A stretch of 64,000 nt of DNA. Source: Saccoglossus kowalevskii. Taxonomy: Eukaryota > Hemichordata > Enteropneusta > Harrimaniidae. The position numbers and the translations under genes were made by a program. This document shows, one piece after another, positions 49,471-60,790 of this stretch; the stretch's first letter is position 1; every line of letters begins with the position of its first letter. The notes beneath the pieces were generated by a model that was given only the letters and a program-made list of their open reading frames with translations, was not told the DNA's origin and ran no database searches. Location: assembly GCF_000003605.2 (NCBI RefSeq), contig NW_003124897.1, positions 437,949-501,948 on the forward strand, given 5' to 3'.

Positions 49471-52275
49471 AACATGTTTGTAACTCACACGCATTGTGTT
49501 CATTTCCACAAACAACCTTTCAATACTCGTTTTTACTTCATTGTCAAATGTTTCAACTTATTAATTTGCATATGACTTGTCTCGGTTATCCCTCACGATA
49601 TCTTCAGACATAAAAAAGATTCCTATGGAACCTAAATTATGACTGTGGCCCGGCTTCCCATATTATAAAATACACCTCACTTCGGGGCAGATGATAAGAA
49701 GTTATGACGTCATATTCCATAATCGGAATACTTTATAAAAATGTCAGCTTATAAAATGATATATGTCGTATGTGCATAACCACAAACATCTGTGGTCATG
49801 GTGATGTAAGCAGTGTATAAGCCGTAGAATACAGTGCTCCTGCCTTAAGTTCTGTACAATATTAAACCATATTAGAATGTTGCTATGACAATTCGACAGT
49901 ACAAGCGTGTTTTTTTTTCATTGTATGATCGCCAAGGAACTTTCAATTCTGCTCTACAAATCTTTCTATAATTATTCGTGTTCAAATAATATGACACGGC
50001 CCACGGGAAAATAGGCCGTGTGAAATTACGGTGAATGTACATAAGTTGCTTTGTTTACTTTAATAAATCAAATCGCATTGGCGAGGAGATGAACGGCGAA
50101 TGAGAGACTGTATACGGGTCATTAAGGGAATTCGTATACTCTGAAGTCTGACGAAAATGTTGTGAATTGATTGCATTGTCTGAAGGGTAATACTTGCCAT
50201 TTATCCGAAATTGTAGACTGGTCCTAGCTGTGGTGATTTGTTTTCAGATAAATTATAATAACTGAAAACTTGGAAAAAAAAAATAGTTTTGCGAAATTTG
50301 GGATGAACACGAAACCACGATATTTGATTTCGCGGTTACAGGGGATTTCACGTTAACACCTCCATTTCGCGATTTTTTATTTAATTTAAACTTTAAAAAG
50401 AAATAAATCGTCCAGACTGTGCCAGACTACGTACCGAAATTGCCAAACTTGTCGAAACTAGTCTGGACCATGAACCTAGATAATACCCTAAAAAAAGTAC
50501 CAAGCGGATAGACAAGAAACGCCGAACTTCGACAATGAGGAAAACACAACCGAGTCTTGTATTTAAATATTCACATTGTACTTGGTAGCAATTAAAACTA
50601 CCGCACACACGACGGGTAATATCTCCAGGCAGTAGCCGGTAGTTACAGTAGATATTACATATCTCAGAAAATAATCATTTTTGTCTAACCTAACCTAAGC
50701 TGGTACTTTGACCATAACCCTTCCCAATTAAAGCTAAGATCTCACAATACGAGCGTTCCTTTTTAATAAAATGGTCTCTGTTTGTTTTATTAAAAGTATC
50801 CCTGCCATTGTTCTCTCAACCGGTATATGTTTATGTAATTCATTCCAATAATTACTCCTCTAGGCAAGATTAAAATCGCATGACAACTGAATTTATTGCA
50901 CTTCATCAAGCCTAATATTTTACCTATCTGTTTGCACATTTTCGCATTATGTGTGCCCTGGGTATCGCGTTTCCAAGTATCGCTTTTAAACACTAACGCT
51001 ATCATAATATTGACATTTTTTCTTGAATTTCAAAAGTTGTGATAATATTTGTGATCTATCGATCTTAGCTTAATCATGTATTCCCTCGTATGTCAAGTTT
51101 ATTCGGGTATTTTTTTAAACACAGTATTTTTCTACAAATAAAAAAAAAGAGATTTTTAAGCGCGATTTATAAGAATGTCTTCTGGTAATAGACATAATGT
51201 CAATAATTGCCGCAGTGTTCTGCGCATGTGTGGACTGTATGAGAACCGACATATCGGTGCGGCTTTATGGACATGAATCATTTGTGTGCCGGTTTATTGA
51301 ACACTTAGGTCCTAACGCCGGGATGACTTGATCTAGGTAGACTAAACTCTGGGAGTGATGTTAAATTTAGGGGTGTGTGGTGGTGATCTGCACAACCATT
51401 TTTTTGTTAAAAACAAACATACGCACATTTGACTCAAGAATGCCCAAAATCTTGATCAAAGGATCAAACATTTTACATAATCGTTGTAACGTTAACCCAA
51501 GAGATTCTAATCACAGTCCCTTCATAGTATGTGGACAGCACGTGTTCTAATGCTCACCCCCAAATTTTGGCATTTAAACTTCGATCTGCGCATACCTTTT
51601 ATACAATGGAATAGCCTGGAACTTAGTAAGGACTGGCAAGTAAGATTTCGTGCATTGTACATGCAATTGAAATTATATGATGAATTGTGAAACAAACTCG
51701 CGATATTGGATCGTTGAGAGATTATATAGCATTCTTGTCTTAATAAGTAATAGGATAATGTATAACCGTTCAAACATTATAAACAAATACTTCTTGAAAT
51801 ATCCGTGAATTAAAAATGAACTCAACCAAAATTAATAATTGAAATCAAAGGCTTCACTTCATCGTTCTCGTTTTGTTTTCAAAATGGCGTCTTGCGGATG
51901 GTGGTCGGGTCAATTCAAGTAATAGTTTCGATGCAAATTATTTTAGATTATTTTATTTTTAAATTGTCTTGTCATCTATATAACGATATGTGAATATGAT
52001 ATACTAGTCTTATACACACATTTTATTTAACGTACTTTTATGCATTGGTTCGAGATTGTGAACACACTTAGAGACGGAACACGTGAAATAATTTTTGCCA
52101 GGAACGTGCAAGTGTTATGCAAATGGTAATTCGATATATGCAGCAACTGTTTCAATAATTAATTTTAGGCCTAATAGAATGCAAAATTGTTGAAATAACA
52201 ATGCGCTATCGCCTTGACGGTTGCTACTAAGACACTAACTGAGAAGTAACGGTGTCTGTGACTGTTCGCTAAAGG
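49471..52275. other. Non-coding DNA
   Basis: Near 50285-50375 short phrases such as GCGAAATTTG, ATTTCGCGGTTACAGG and ATTTCGCGATTTTT recur in both orientations, like a worn small inverted-repeat element, but no clean ends are found. The rest is AT-rich with no supported frame. Confidence 0.45.
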
Positions 52276-52408
52276 TTAAAGCGCGGTGGTCGTCGCGCAG
52301 CGCGTGTTCGAATTTCATGTAAATAAACAATGTATTTTACACGCGTTGTATACGTCGCTATGAGTCCCATATCGAACAGGACGCGGCGCGACGACTGCCG
52401 CCCTTTAA
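52276..52408. mobile_element. TTAA-flanked palindromic MITE, copy 1
   Basis: TTAA lies at both borders (52276-52279 and 52405-52408) around a 125-bp body. The left arm AGCGCGGTGGTCGTCGCGC and the right arm in reverse, AGGGCGGCAGTCGTCGCGC, agree at most positions, and both reach GTTCGA about 27 bases in. The centre carries ATTTTACACGCGTTGTATAC and ATGAGTCCCATATC. TTAA target sites are used by piggyBac-type transposons, so a piggyBac-mobilised MITE is the likely class. The body has no coding frame and is exceptionally rich in CG. Copies 2 and 3 lie at 62472-62603 and 62883-62983. Confidence 0.75.
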
Positions 52409-53029
52409 TGATTGGTGTTAATTTACGATCCGTTAAATCCGCCTGGTTGGTGTTTTCTATAACATAACATACTCCATGTTAATGACTTTTTGAAGTTGTA
52501 CTTATTCACGCAAATTCTACATTCTATGAATGATTGTCAGGGAGCTGCTCGGTCAGTGACCGTGACCAATACCAGAACTACTGTATATAGAGTGACGCAC
52601 ACGTCACATTTGCCGAATATTGGCGCCGTCTGTCAAACCGCAGACCGTCGACAAACAATTTGTGAGAGTTTGAGCGTTTATGAATAGTGGCACAAAACCA
52701 AGATATTGTACTAAAAACTTTCTAAATAGCAAAACTCTGTGGTTATTGTTAAACGCCTATTTTGCAGACACTTGCGTAATTGGCTTCGGAGAGAACCAGA
52801 CAGACACGTATTAATGAATTACATGGGGGTGTTTGTTCAGTGACGGTATGATGAGAGCAGTACACCATCAATTATTGCGGTGCCGATGCCTGCCCGCTGG
52901 CTGGTCATAATAATAACCAAGCCCCTACTCATCGCCATAACAGATGTGGAGCTACAGTTTAACACCACGCCGAGAAAACAAATCATGTTTCCACATTAGC
53001 AGAAACGATTGATGATAATAGCAGTGATG

Positions 53030-53290
53030 GGGATTGAGAGTGAGGAGAACGGTACAAACAACGACGATGGGGTTGTAAGAGGGGAGATGGGTCAAACGAA
53101 AACAGAATGCTTGTGAGTGTGGAGAGAAAAAAACTGATGAGATGTTAGATCTGTGTTATGGGTTAGAAGAAGATTGGGGTTGTGGGGTAAGGTGACTGGG
53201 TGAAGAGACGGCTGAGTGATTGTGAGAACGGGGGGTCACAAGAAGACTGAGATGTTGGGGTGAGGAGATAGGTCAGAAGGAGATCGGAGA
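53030..53290. repeat. Purine-rich, G-biased degenerate repeat
   Basis: The plus strand is strongly G/A biased and repeats loose phrases such as GATGGGGTTGTAAGAGG, GATTGGGGTTGTGGGG and GAGATGTTGGGGTGAGGAGA. It looks like a decayed minisatellite with a strand bias. A few closely spaced GGG/GGGG runs could form G-quadruplex-like structures, but spacing is irregular. Confidence 0.5.
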
Positions 53291-55135
53291 AGGGTATTAC
53301 AATATAAGTCTTTAACTTTTCTTAATATATCATATCACAAAACTGTAAATTCATCATTTTCCGAGAGACGTCGATTTTGTCCAACATTTACAAACATATC
53401 ATACAAACAAAGAAGTAACAATATTGCATCGTTGTTGAGAAATAAAAACACTACACTAGGATTCGGTTTGCAAATATTACCTAATTTTTCTTACACACCA
53501 TCTGCGAGGGAGTAATCATTAATCAAGTCTACTGTTTTCATGACAATAAGACCCTCATGTTAATAAATTCTAAATATATTAATAATTTCATTTTTTTTTT
53601 ATTTTCACTCAAAATAATGCCAAGGGCGGACAATAACGATGTGGTGCATTATTCATCGCCCTGAGGGGTTCTGTTGGAAGGGTACCGACTAAAACAAACA
53701 TTAGTCACTCGTCATATGTATGGCTCAAATCGATTTTAAACTTATTTGGAGAAGCACGCAGGTTAATCATTAGAAACTCGGGTGGAACTACTGTTAATTT
53801 GTTTTCCCTTCACCTAGTTTTGAGCTATGGGGTAGACAATTTGAAGTTATGGGGATGGCTGGAAAATTTGCAAACTATACAGCGAGAGAGAAAAATGTAT
53901 GCAAGATGTTACCGGAGAAAATGTAGGTACATTCAAGGAAAATGTAAATGTACCCCACGAACAAACATTGCATTGGTCATACTTTCCCAGCAACAACTCC
54001 CATAATTTCAAATAGTTGAACCTTAACTTTATTCGCAGTATTGTTGCCGTAATTTGTTGTGCTTTTTTTCACGTACTAGTATGTGTTTTTTTTTACGAAG
54101 ATTTGTTCTTTGTAACTGTCCCTGTTTTTTCTCTTCAAAATTGTCTCTATACATTATTTTTTGTTTAGAATCCAGCATTTCCCCGATTTTCTGATGGTCA
54201 ATCCATTAGCGTGTTTGGTAACACCAGTGTACGTGATTTTCCGAGCTACATTTTAGCGCTGAGACTACCCTACGGGTTACCGCGAATTTAAATTCAATTA
54301 TATGCTAATCACAAAAGCTTCCACTTGAAGTTAGTGTAATGCACTCTCAATTATCAAGTTCAATGTTGCTGTTCCAGGGTTTTCCATTGACGGTCACGGT
54401 CTGCATATCCACAGCACCACGTTTTTTTTTATACCCCAACGTTGCCGAACATAGCGCTGACTTCAAACTTGGTTCCAAACGTTTTTGTAATGTGCATTTT
54501 TACAGTAAACTCATCTTAAATAATTGCAAATACCCAACGCACTCGATTAATGAAATTGAATCTACCGACATCGTCTCTAGAGCCAAACGTATTAGAGAAT
54601 TGGGACAACCCTCAAGCAGACATGGAACGAGTATAACAAATACATTGGAAAAAAACGAATTCATTGCAAAAACATATCACATCATCGGCCGAGCAAGTTC
54701 GCCATCTGGTAAGTTTTTCGTGTGGTACCATGAGACACACGAAAATAAAGTAATAGTCGTAAAAATACAATTCACGGCAATATATTACCCATAACACCCC
54801 ATGGGACATCGCAGTGACATTGAACCATAACCTCGCAAGACATGAAACAGAAACAAAGTTGGTATAAAGCCTCAAAGCACTGAACATAATTATTAAATTT
54901 TAATAATGCTTTCTTAAATAACCTGAAGTAATATACTAGTAGTTGTCAAAACCACGATCTCTTTCTCAGATTTCGTCACGCTGCTTTGGGGGCAGTGCCA
55001 ACGTTCCCAGCTAACGGCCATAATCGTTATTATTGGAGTATTATCAATACATGCGACATGACCTGACATTGGTATACAGCTGGGCAGCTTTGGCCCGGGA
55101 GGCAAATGAAGCTACTGTTGTAATGGTACACTCAC

Positions 55136-55175
55136 CAATCGAAATAGTAAACGTCACATCGTCGCCGTCATACCA
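55136..55175 (-). other. Candidate 40-nt exon
   Basis: On the minus strand a textbook 3' splice site (GTGTTTCTTCTTTTGTCAG) precedes 40 nt that end in a strong 5' splice site (GATTG|GTGAGT). The bases are open as WYDGDDVTFTISI plus one base (phase 0 in, 1 out). The same frame is open for about 77 codons around it but has no early ATG. It may be an exon of another minus-strand gene, an upstream exon of the signal-peptide gene, or chance. No family is recognised. Confidence 0.25.
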
Positions 55176-57371
55176 CTGACAAAAGAAGAAACACTCGGGC
55201 GCACATAGACCGCAGAGAGTGGTAGTAGTGGAGATGAGAAGCGGTGAATAACAATCACTGGCAAACCCGACGGGCCTGCGTTAGGGGGACATTTGGACAT
55301 TGTTTATCTTATTAATTTTGTAAATTAAACAACCAGTTTACACTTCTATATCGTGTGTTTTATTTACAGCCTTTCAGAAATGCACTCCATCCTAATAAAT
55401 TAATGAGGGAACATACATTAGCTCTCTCAAAATTAGACACGCAGTTTGGAAAAGAAAATGAGAAATGCAACAAAAGCAATTATTAATGGCGCACAATAGG
55501 AAAACGTAGATAAGCAAATTAAAAAAAGGAAATTATTTCCAATGGGAAAAGTGAGCCTTTGTGGGCTACTAATGGGAAATTTCTGCAACAATACGTCAAC
55601 TAATAAATGCAAGTGATACGCCACTTGACTTCACACGCGACCCTGAATTGCATTAAAATCAGTTTTGTCGTTGTTTTACTTGAAGTACCACAGATAACGC
55701 AAACAATACAATTATATTACAAACATGATCGATTGCTCGGTTCATATCATGATTTCAGATCAAGTTGCAAACAATCAATCAATCAATACACCACTTTGTC
55801 ATTTGCTTGGAATATCTCATCTCATATCTTGAGATTTAGAAAATATGGAATTTGAGGATCATCGGAGAGACGCGATTACCGACCAAGTTTTTAGGCAAAT
55901 CAGTCAATATTAAAAACAAATATTAGTGGACGCTTCCGCGCGTAATCATTCCATATTTGGAATTCGCATTTCCTATTATGGTAAGATGAAAATACTCCGT
56001 AGAATACCGCAAAATTACGACACGCTGTAACTTATGGCGTTGTGGTGACAGATGTATAATAATAACTTTTACTTTTATTGACCACGGAAAACATGAAATA
56101 ATGATACTGTTTACAAACCAGTGTTGATTTTAACAATATACTAATCGATATTGATATTGATTTAATGTGTCTAGGTAGCATGCCATGGCTTTTTAAGAGT
56201 CGTATGCACAATTTATTTTGACTGCCCCTCAAGAAGCATCTTTTATGGTAAGTACATGCAGCACCACGGGTCACACGCAAAATCGCGTCAACTCGCGTTC
56301 TAGTCAAAATGCACTTTACAGTCATCAGTTCGAATCGATGGACTGAGAACTAAAAATTAGGATGTTTCTGCAATTAAAATGCATTAAATGCAATTATTAA
56401 TCATATTACTCTCGCTGTCGCATAATGATATAGTTTTTAATTTTAACTTCACTCATATGGTACGAATACTTATAATTTACTTTCAGTAATTGGGACATAT
56501 ACACATTGTTGTCATGGCAATAGTGTACATATACTTGGTGAACAGACTTTTAAATGAGAATATTTTTAGGGAGTTGAATGCTTGTTGAATATACTTTAAT
56601 ATTTCTGAAATACAGTTTGAATACACTTATTAAAACAAGGAAAGTGAAACGAATCTACTTTGCATTAGGTGTAGTAATTTACACATATAGTAAATGAATG
56701 CGTTTACTACATGTCACGTGGTACTGTTATAAGGGACGCAATTACAACGAACATGAACTCGGGAATAACTTAACATGTTGCAATGATATTTAGAATAGAA
56801 ATTGCAATACGTACTACGGGGTGGCTGGGCGGGGGGTCTGGATGAAATTATTAAATTGCATTTTTTTTATTCCCACCAACATTAAAGGGCAATCTTCCAA
56901 GCCCAGGGATTGCACCAAAGAATCATGGGACACTATTGTTTATGTTGTTTTTAAGTTAATCTATCTTTTGTTATCCATTGAAATTTTAATCCAGAAAGTA
57001 AATTTGTTGTGAGATTAGGCTTAACTGGAAGTACCCCTTTAAGTACATCATTGCACAGCAACATAATATCCCTTTTTGTGAATCAATATTATCCAACATT
57101 TTTTAACATTTCCTCAAATAACCCTCCATTTTGTTACGGTTTAGTTCATGTTTTACACATGCTTGTTTATATATATATACGTTCAGACATTCTTTCAACG
57201 AATATTGTAAATCGTTGTAATTGAAGTTAAAAAATCATGTTATTACCAAGCCCTCACCCCGTCATATAGAAGGGGGATATTCGTCGCTGTCTTAAATAAG
57301 ATACTAGATCGTCGTACGCATCACGAAAGTATGCGTGGGATCGAAGATGCGTCGACTACTGTCCTTGTAAT

Positions 57372-57373
<2 letters not shown>

Positions 57374-57411
<38 letters not shown>
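57374..57411. repeat. (AT)19 microsatellite
   Basis: Thirty-eight bases of uninterrupted AT alternation, self-complementary and able to extrude as a cruciform. Confidence 0.97.
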
Positions 57412-57415
<4 letters not shown>

Positions 57416-59686
57416 TTATAAATATGAACTATAAACGGAACGCGCAAATTACCAACCGAGACAATGCAATTGTTTGACTGGACACCTTAATAAATCAGCG
57501 GACGGTATTACTGGGTGTATTCCGACCCATTCGTTATCTGGTATCATATAGGGTACTGAACAGTGACAACCCACATGGGACCCTGTTCCAATCAACCACA
57601 CACAACTTTTTTTGTGTGTGTGTGTCTTCTCACATTATCCTACTTTTCATTATTTATCTAACTTTTCAATTAACAAATTGCTGAGGAGACACACGAGTCG
57701 TTAAAACACTATCTATGTGTACACTATGTATACATATTTTCAGCGTTGTCAAGGTACCGATTTCCCCAGGGTGCCATAAAGTTGCAATCCATTGTATAGT
57801 TCTCTCGTTATCTGTATTCTATTCCTGATAATATGACATATACTTAAAAATTTATTCCGTTTGAAATATAGTACAAAGTTTCCCGGCATGCGCTACGCAT
57901 CGAGGATGCCCCCTCTGACATCAACGACGTTATTCATCGCGAAACCAATTTTGAGCGATTAGTAAAAAAAAAAAAAAAAAATGCGCGTACGCGTGTTTCC
58001 CAATATATCACTATGCAAGTCTGGTCGCGTTTAGAGAGCGGGAAAAATAAAACAGACGCTAACACATACCTCAGATTGTTCACCGTTCAGTTCACTGAAA
58101 AAGCGCACAGTGGATTTGATTTTGTTTGCAGATTTGATTAACTCTCCACCCGGACTCAAGGGATGTTCTTTGAGAGCAACGGACTACTTGGAGATACCAA
58201 TCACCCGACGGATGAGATATTCTTGCCCGTGTTATCACCTCATTTTCAGGAAAGCGATATACAATTTCAACAGAAGCTTTTAAGAAGGTGTCGCAACAAA
58301 ATCGCAAAATGAAAATCTGAAACCGGTTCCCCTGGCAACTGATTCGTGTCGTCACCTTGCGTATTTGCTCAGGAAGGGTTTCTTATACCCTGCCGGAGAG
58401 ATGATCTGAGATTATTTTAAGCCTCCATAAGACGCATGCGCCGAAGCCGAAATCAGCAATTTTATAATTATTTTGTAAGTAGAACGGACCTGTTATCAAG
58501 AAACTACATTTCCGGCTTCGGACTTCTGAGTAAAAAACATCCTTCAAAACAATGTTCCACAAGGAACCGTTAGTACATCACATGGCCAATTTGTAACTAG
58601 TATTTTCATTTAATTTTGCGCTCGGAATGGGGGAGGAGTGTCCCTTTATATGTATATGTGTCTCTCTTGTAGGCCGACTACACACACACACACACGTTAA
58701 ACGTGATTTAGACACTCAAGGATCGAGTCATTTTTTATTTAGTGAGTGTAGTGAACTGGGGAAACGTATAGGATATTCAAGAAGAAACATGACCCAAAGT
58801 TCGCTATTATGGTGTGTCATGACGTTATTGACCTTGACTTATTTGATGACTAAAGATGAGTTTAGTGTTTTTCAATTACCCATAACACATCAGTATTGCA
58901 ACGAACCGGAACCCTCGGGCTCCCAGTTTCACAAAATATTATTTGGAAGAAAACTGAGAACGCTGTAGTTTTAACAATCTGACATATAACACGATAGATT
59001 TTCTTAATCGTATTTGATTTCATATTTGATTGTGATAGGTTGTTGTGTTTTTTAGCTCCATGATACAACACACGTCCGGCGATTCGGAATGGAATTGTCG
59101 GCGCTCGACAATACATAAGTATCGCCGTTAGGTGGCGCTCTCTGTCACTTCGTGTCCATGTCCTATGACACTAGTGCTAAGGCGACGGCAGGTGGGGCCA
59201 TTTAATTTATTGATTGGAATATTTTTAAATTAATATATATATATATTGGTGTTTGGATTTACGCAAATATATTATATATATTCAACTTGCATTGGATTCA
59301 ATGTATTCGCTTGAATTGAGCTTTGATCTCTGCACACGACGACCGGACCTCCACTGCATACGGATTAGACGAATCTAGTAGGGGCATGTGATTGTTATTC
59401 TGTCTGGCATCGGGTACGTCACACACACACCAGGGTTTACGTAACACCAACGGAACCGTAATGATTGGTGGGAGAATTAGAATACATCCTTTTTGTGTTT
59501 CGTACATCGATTTTACTTCGGAAATTCACAGAATCCGGGCGAACCTTTAAATATATAGTTACAATCTAATTATGTAAGATTTTAATGACGCACCGGGGCA
59601 AATATCATTTCGAATGACATAAACACACCAAAACGGTGGTGAGTTGTCTGACAGTTTATTTTATTTTATTTTATTGCTGGTATATT
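57412..59686. other. CpG-rich non-coding DNA
   Basis: Holds a GT run (57611-57627), A18 (57963-57980), a CA run (58680-58698) and a short TA run (about 59233-59246). It also has an inverted pair, CCGAAGCCGAAAT at about 58441 and ATTTCCGGCTTCGG at about 58508, beside an NRF1-like GACGCATGCGCC. Open frames at 58092-58355 and 58627-58968 show no domain. Confidence 0.45.
59125..59138 (+). promoter_or_regulatory. CTCF-like motif
   Basis: CCGTTAGGTGGCGC matches the bilaterian CTCF core (CCASYAGRKGGCRS) at 12 of 14 positions, including the whole AGGTGGCGC part. One match in 64 kb is weak evidence by itself. Confidence 0.25.
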
Positions 59687-60790
59687 GAGAAGGCTGTATT
59701 CGTAGCACACAGATTCGTCTGAATTCTCGGTACGTACTACTAATTGAAACTTAGTGCTAGTATTTGAGAAGGCTGTATTCGTAGCACGCAGATTCGTCTG
59801 AATTCTCGGTACGTACTAGTAATTGAAACTTAGTGCTAGTATACTGAGAAGGCTGTATTCGTAACACATAGATTCGTCTTAATTCTCGGTACGTACTAGT
59901 AATTGAAACTTAGTGCTAGTATACTGAGAAGGCTGTATTCGTAGCACATAGATTCGTCTTAATTCTCGGTACGTACTAGTAATTGAAACTTAGTGCTAGT
60001 ATACTGAGAAGGCTGTATTCGTAGCACATAGATTCGTCTTAATTCTCGGTACGTACTACTAATTTAAACTTAGTGCTAGTATCTGAGAAGGCTGTATTCG
60101 TAGCACATAGATTCGTCTTAATTCTCGGTACGTACTAGTAATTGAAACTTAGTGCTAGTATACTGAGAAGGCTGTATTCGTAGCACATAGATTCGTCTTA
60201 ATTCTCGGTACGTACTAGTAATTGAAACTTAGTGCTAGTATACTGAGAATGCTGTATTCGTAGCACATAGATTCGTCTTAATTCTCGGTACGTACTAGTA
60301 ATTGAAACTTAGTGCTAGTATACTGAGAAGGCTGTATTCGTAGCACATAGATTCGTATTAATTCTCGGTACGTACTACTAATTTAAACTTAGTGCTAGTA
60401 TTTGAGAAGGCTGTATTCGTAGCACGCAGATTCGTCTGAATTCTCGGTACGTACTAGTAATTGAAACTTAGTGCTAGTATACTGAGAAGGCTGTATTCGT
60501 AGCACGCAGATTCGTCTGAATTCGCGGTACGTACTAGTAATTGAAACTTAGTGCTAGTATACTGAGAAGGCTGTATTCGTAGCAAATAGATTCGTCTTAA
60601 TTCTCGGTACGTATTAGTAATTGGAACTTAGTGCTCGTATACTGAGAAGGCTGTATTCGTAGCACCAGATTCGTTTAAATTCTCGGTACGTACTTGTAAT
60701 TCAAAACGTATGGTGATACACTGATAAGGCTGTATTCATAGCACATATATTCGTTTGACATGTTGGTGCGCAATACTATTCCACACACTC
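59687..60790. repeat. 80-bp satellite-like array with a four-unit higher-order period
   Basis: About 14 units start GAGAAGGCTGTATTCGTAGC and contain TTCTCGGTACGTACTAGTAA and TTGAAACTTAGTGCTAGTAT. Units are 80 bp, except every fourth one, which is 79 bp and reads TACGTACTACTAAT with TATTTGAG or TATCTGAG at its end. These units start at 59687, 60006, 60325 and (decayed) 60644, so the higher-order step is exactly 319 bp three times. The unit is rich in short palindromes (GTACGTAC, ACTAGT, AGTATACT). No frame or promoter is evident. Confidence 0.95.

Larger units (their letters stand above)
52409..57373. other. CpG-rich non-coding DNA
   Basis: Complex blocks at 52790-53010 and 55380-55640 have balanced composition, few homopolymers and ATTA-type motifs, and could be conserved enhancers. 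The 54339-54794 plus-strand frame is the longest open frame in the window but is about what chance gives in DNA this AT-rich. It includes a good donor (CTG|GTAAGT, 54712). No domain is recognisable in it. Confidence 0.45.

Noticed and set aside
52264-52310. tRNA-like reading of GGTTAAAGCGCGGTGG and GTGTTCGAATTTC as Pol III A and B boxes (tRNA or SINE head)
   Set aside because: The sequence does not fold as a tRNA. The inverted copy of the same bases on the other side of the element and the TTAA borders explain it better as a DNA-element arm.
54339-54794. Longest open frame (151 codons, plus strand)
   Set aside because: At this AT content roughly one frame this long is expected by chance in 64 kb on both strands. 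No domain, signal peptide or convincing 3' splice site is seen, although a GTAAGT donor lies inside.
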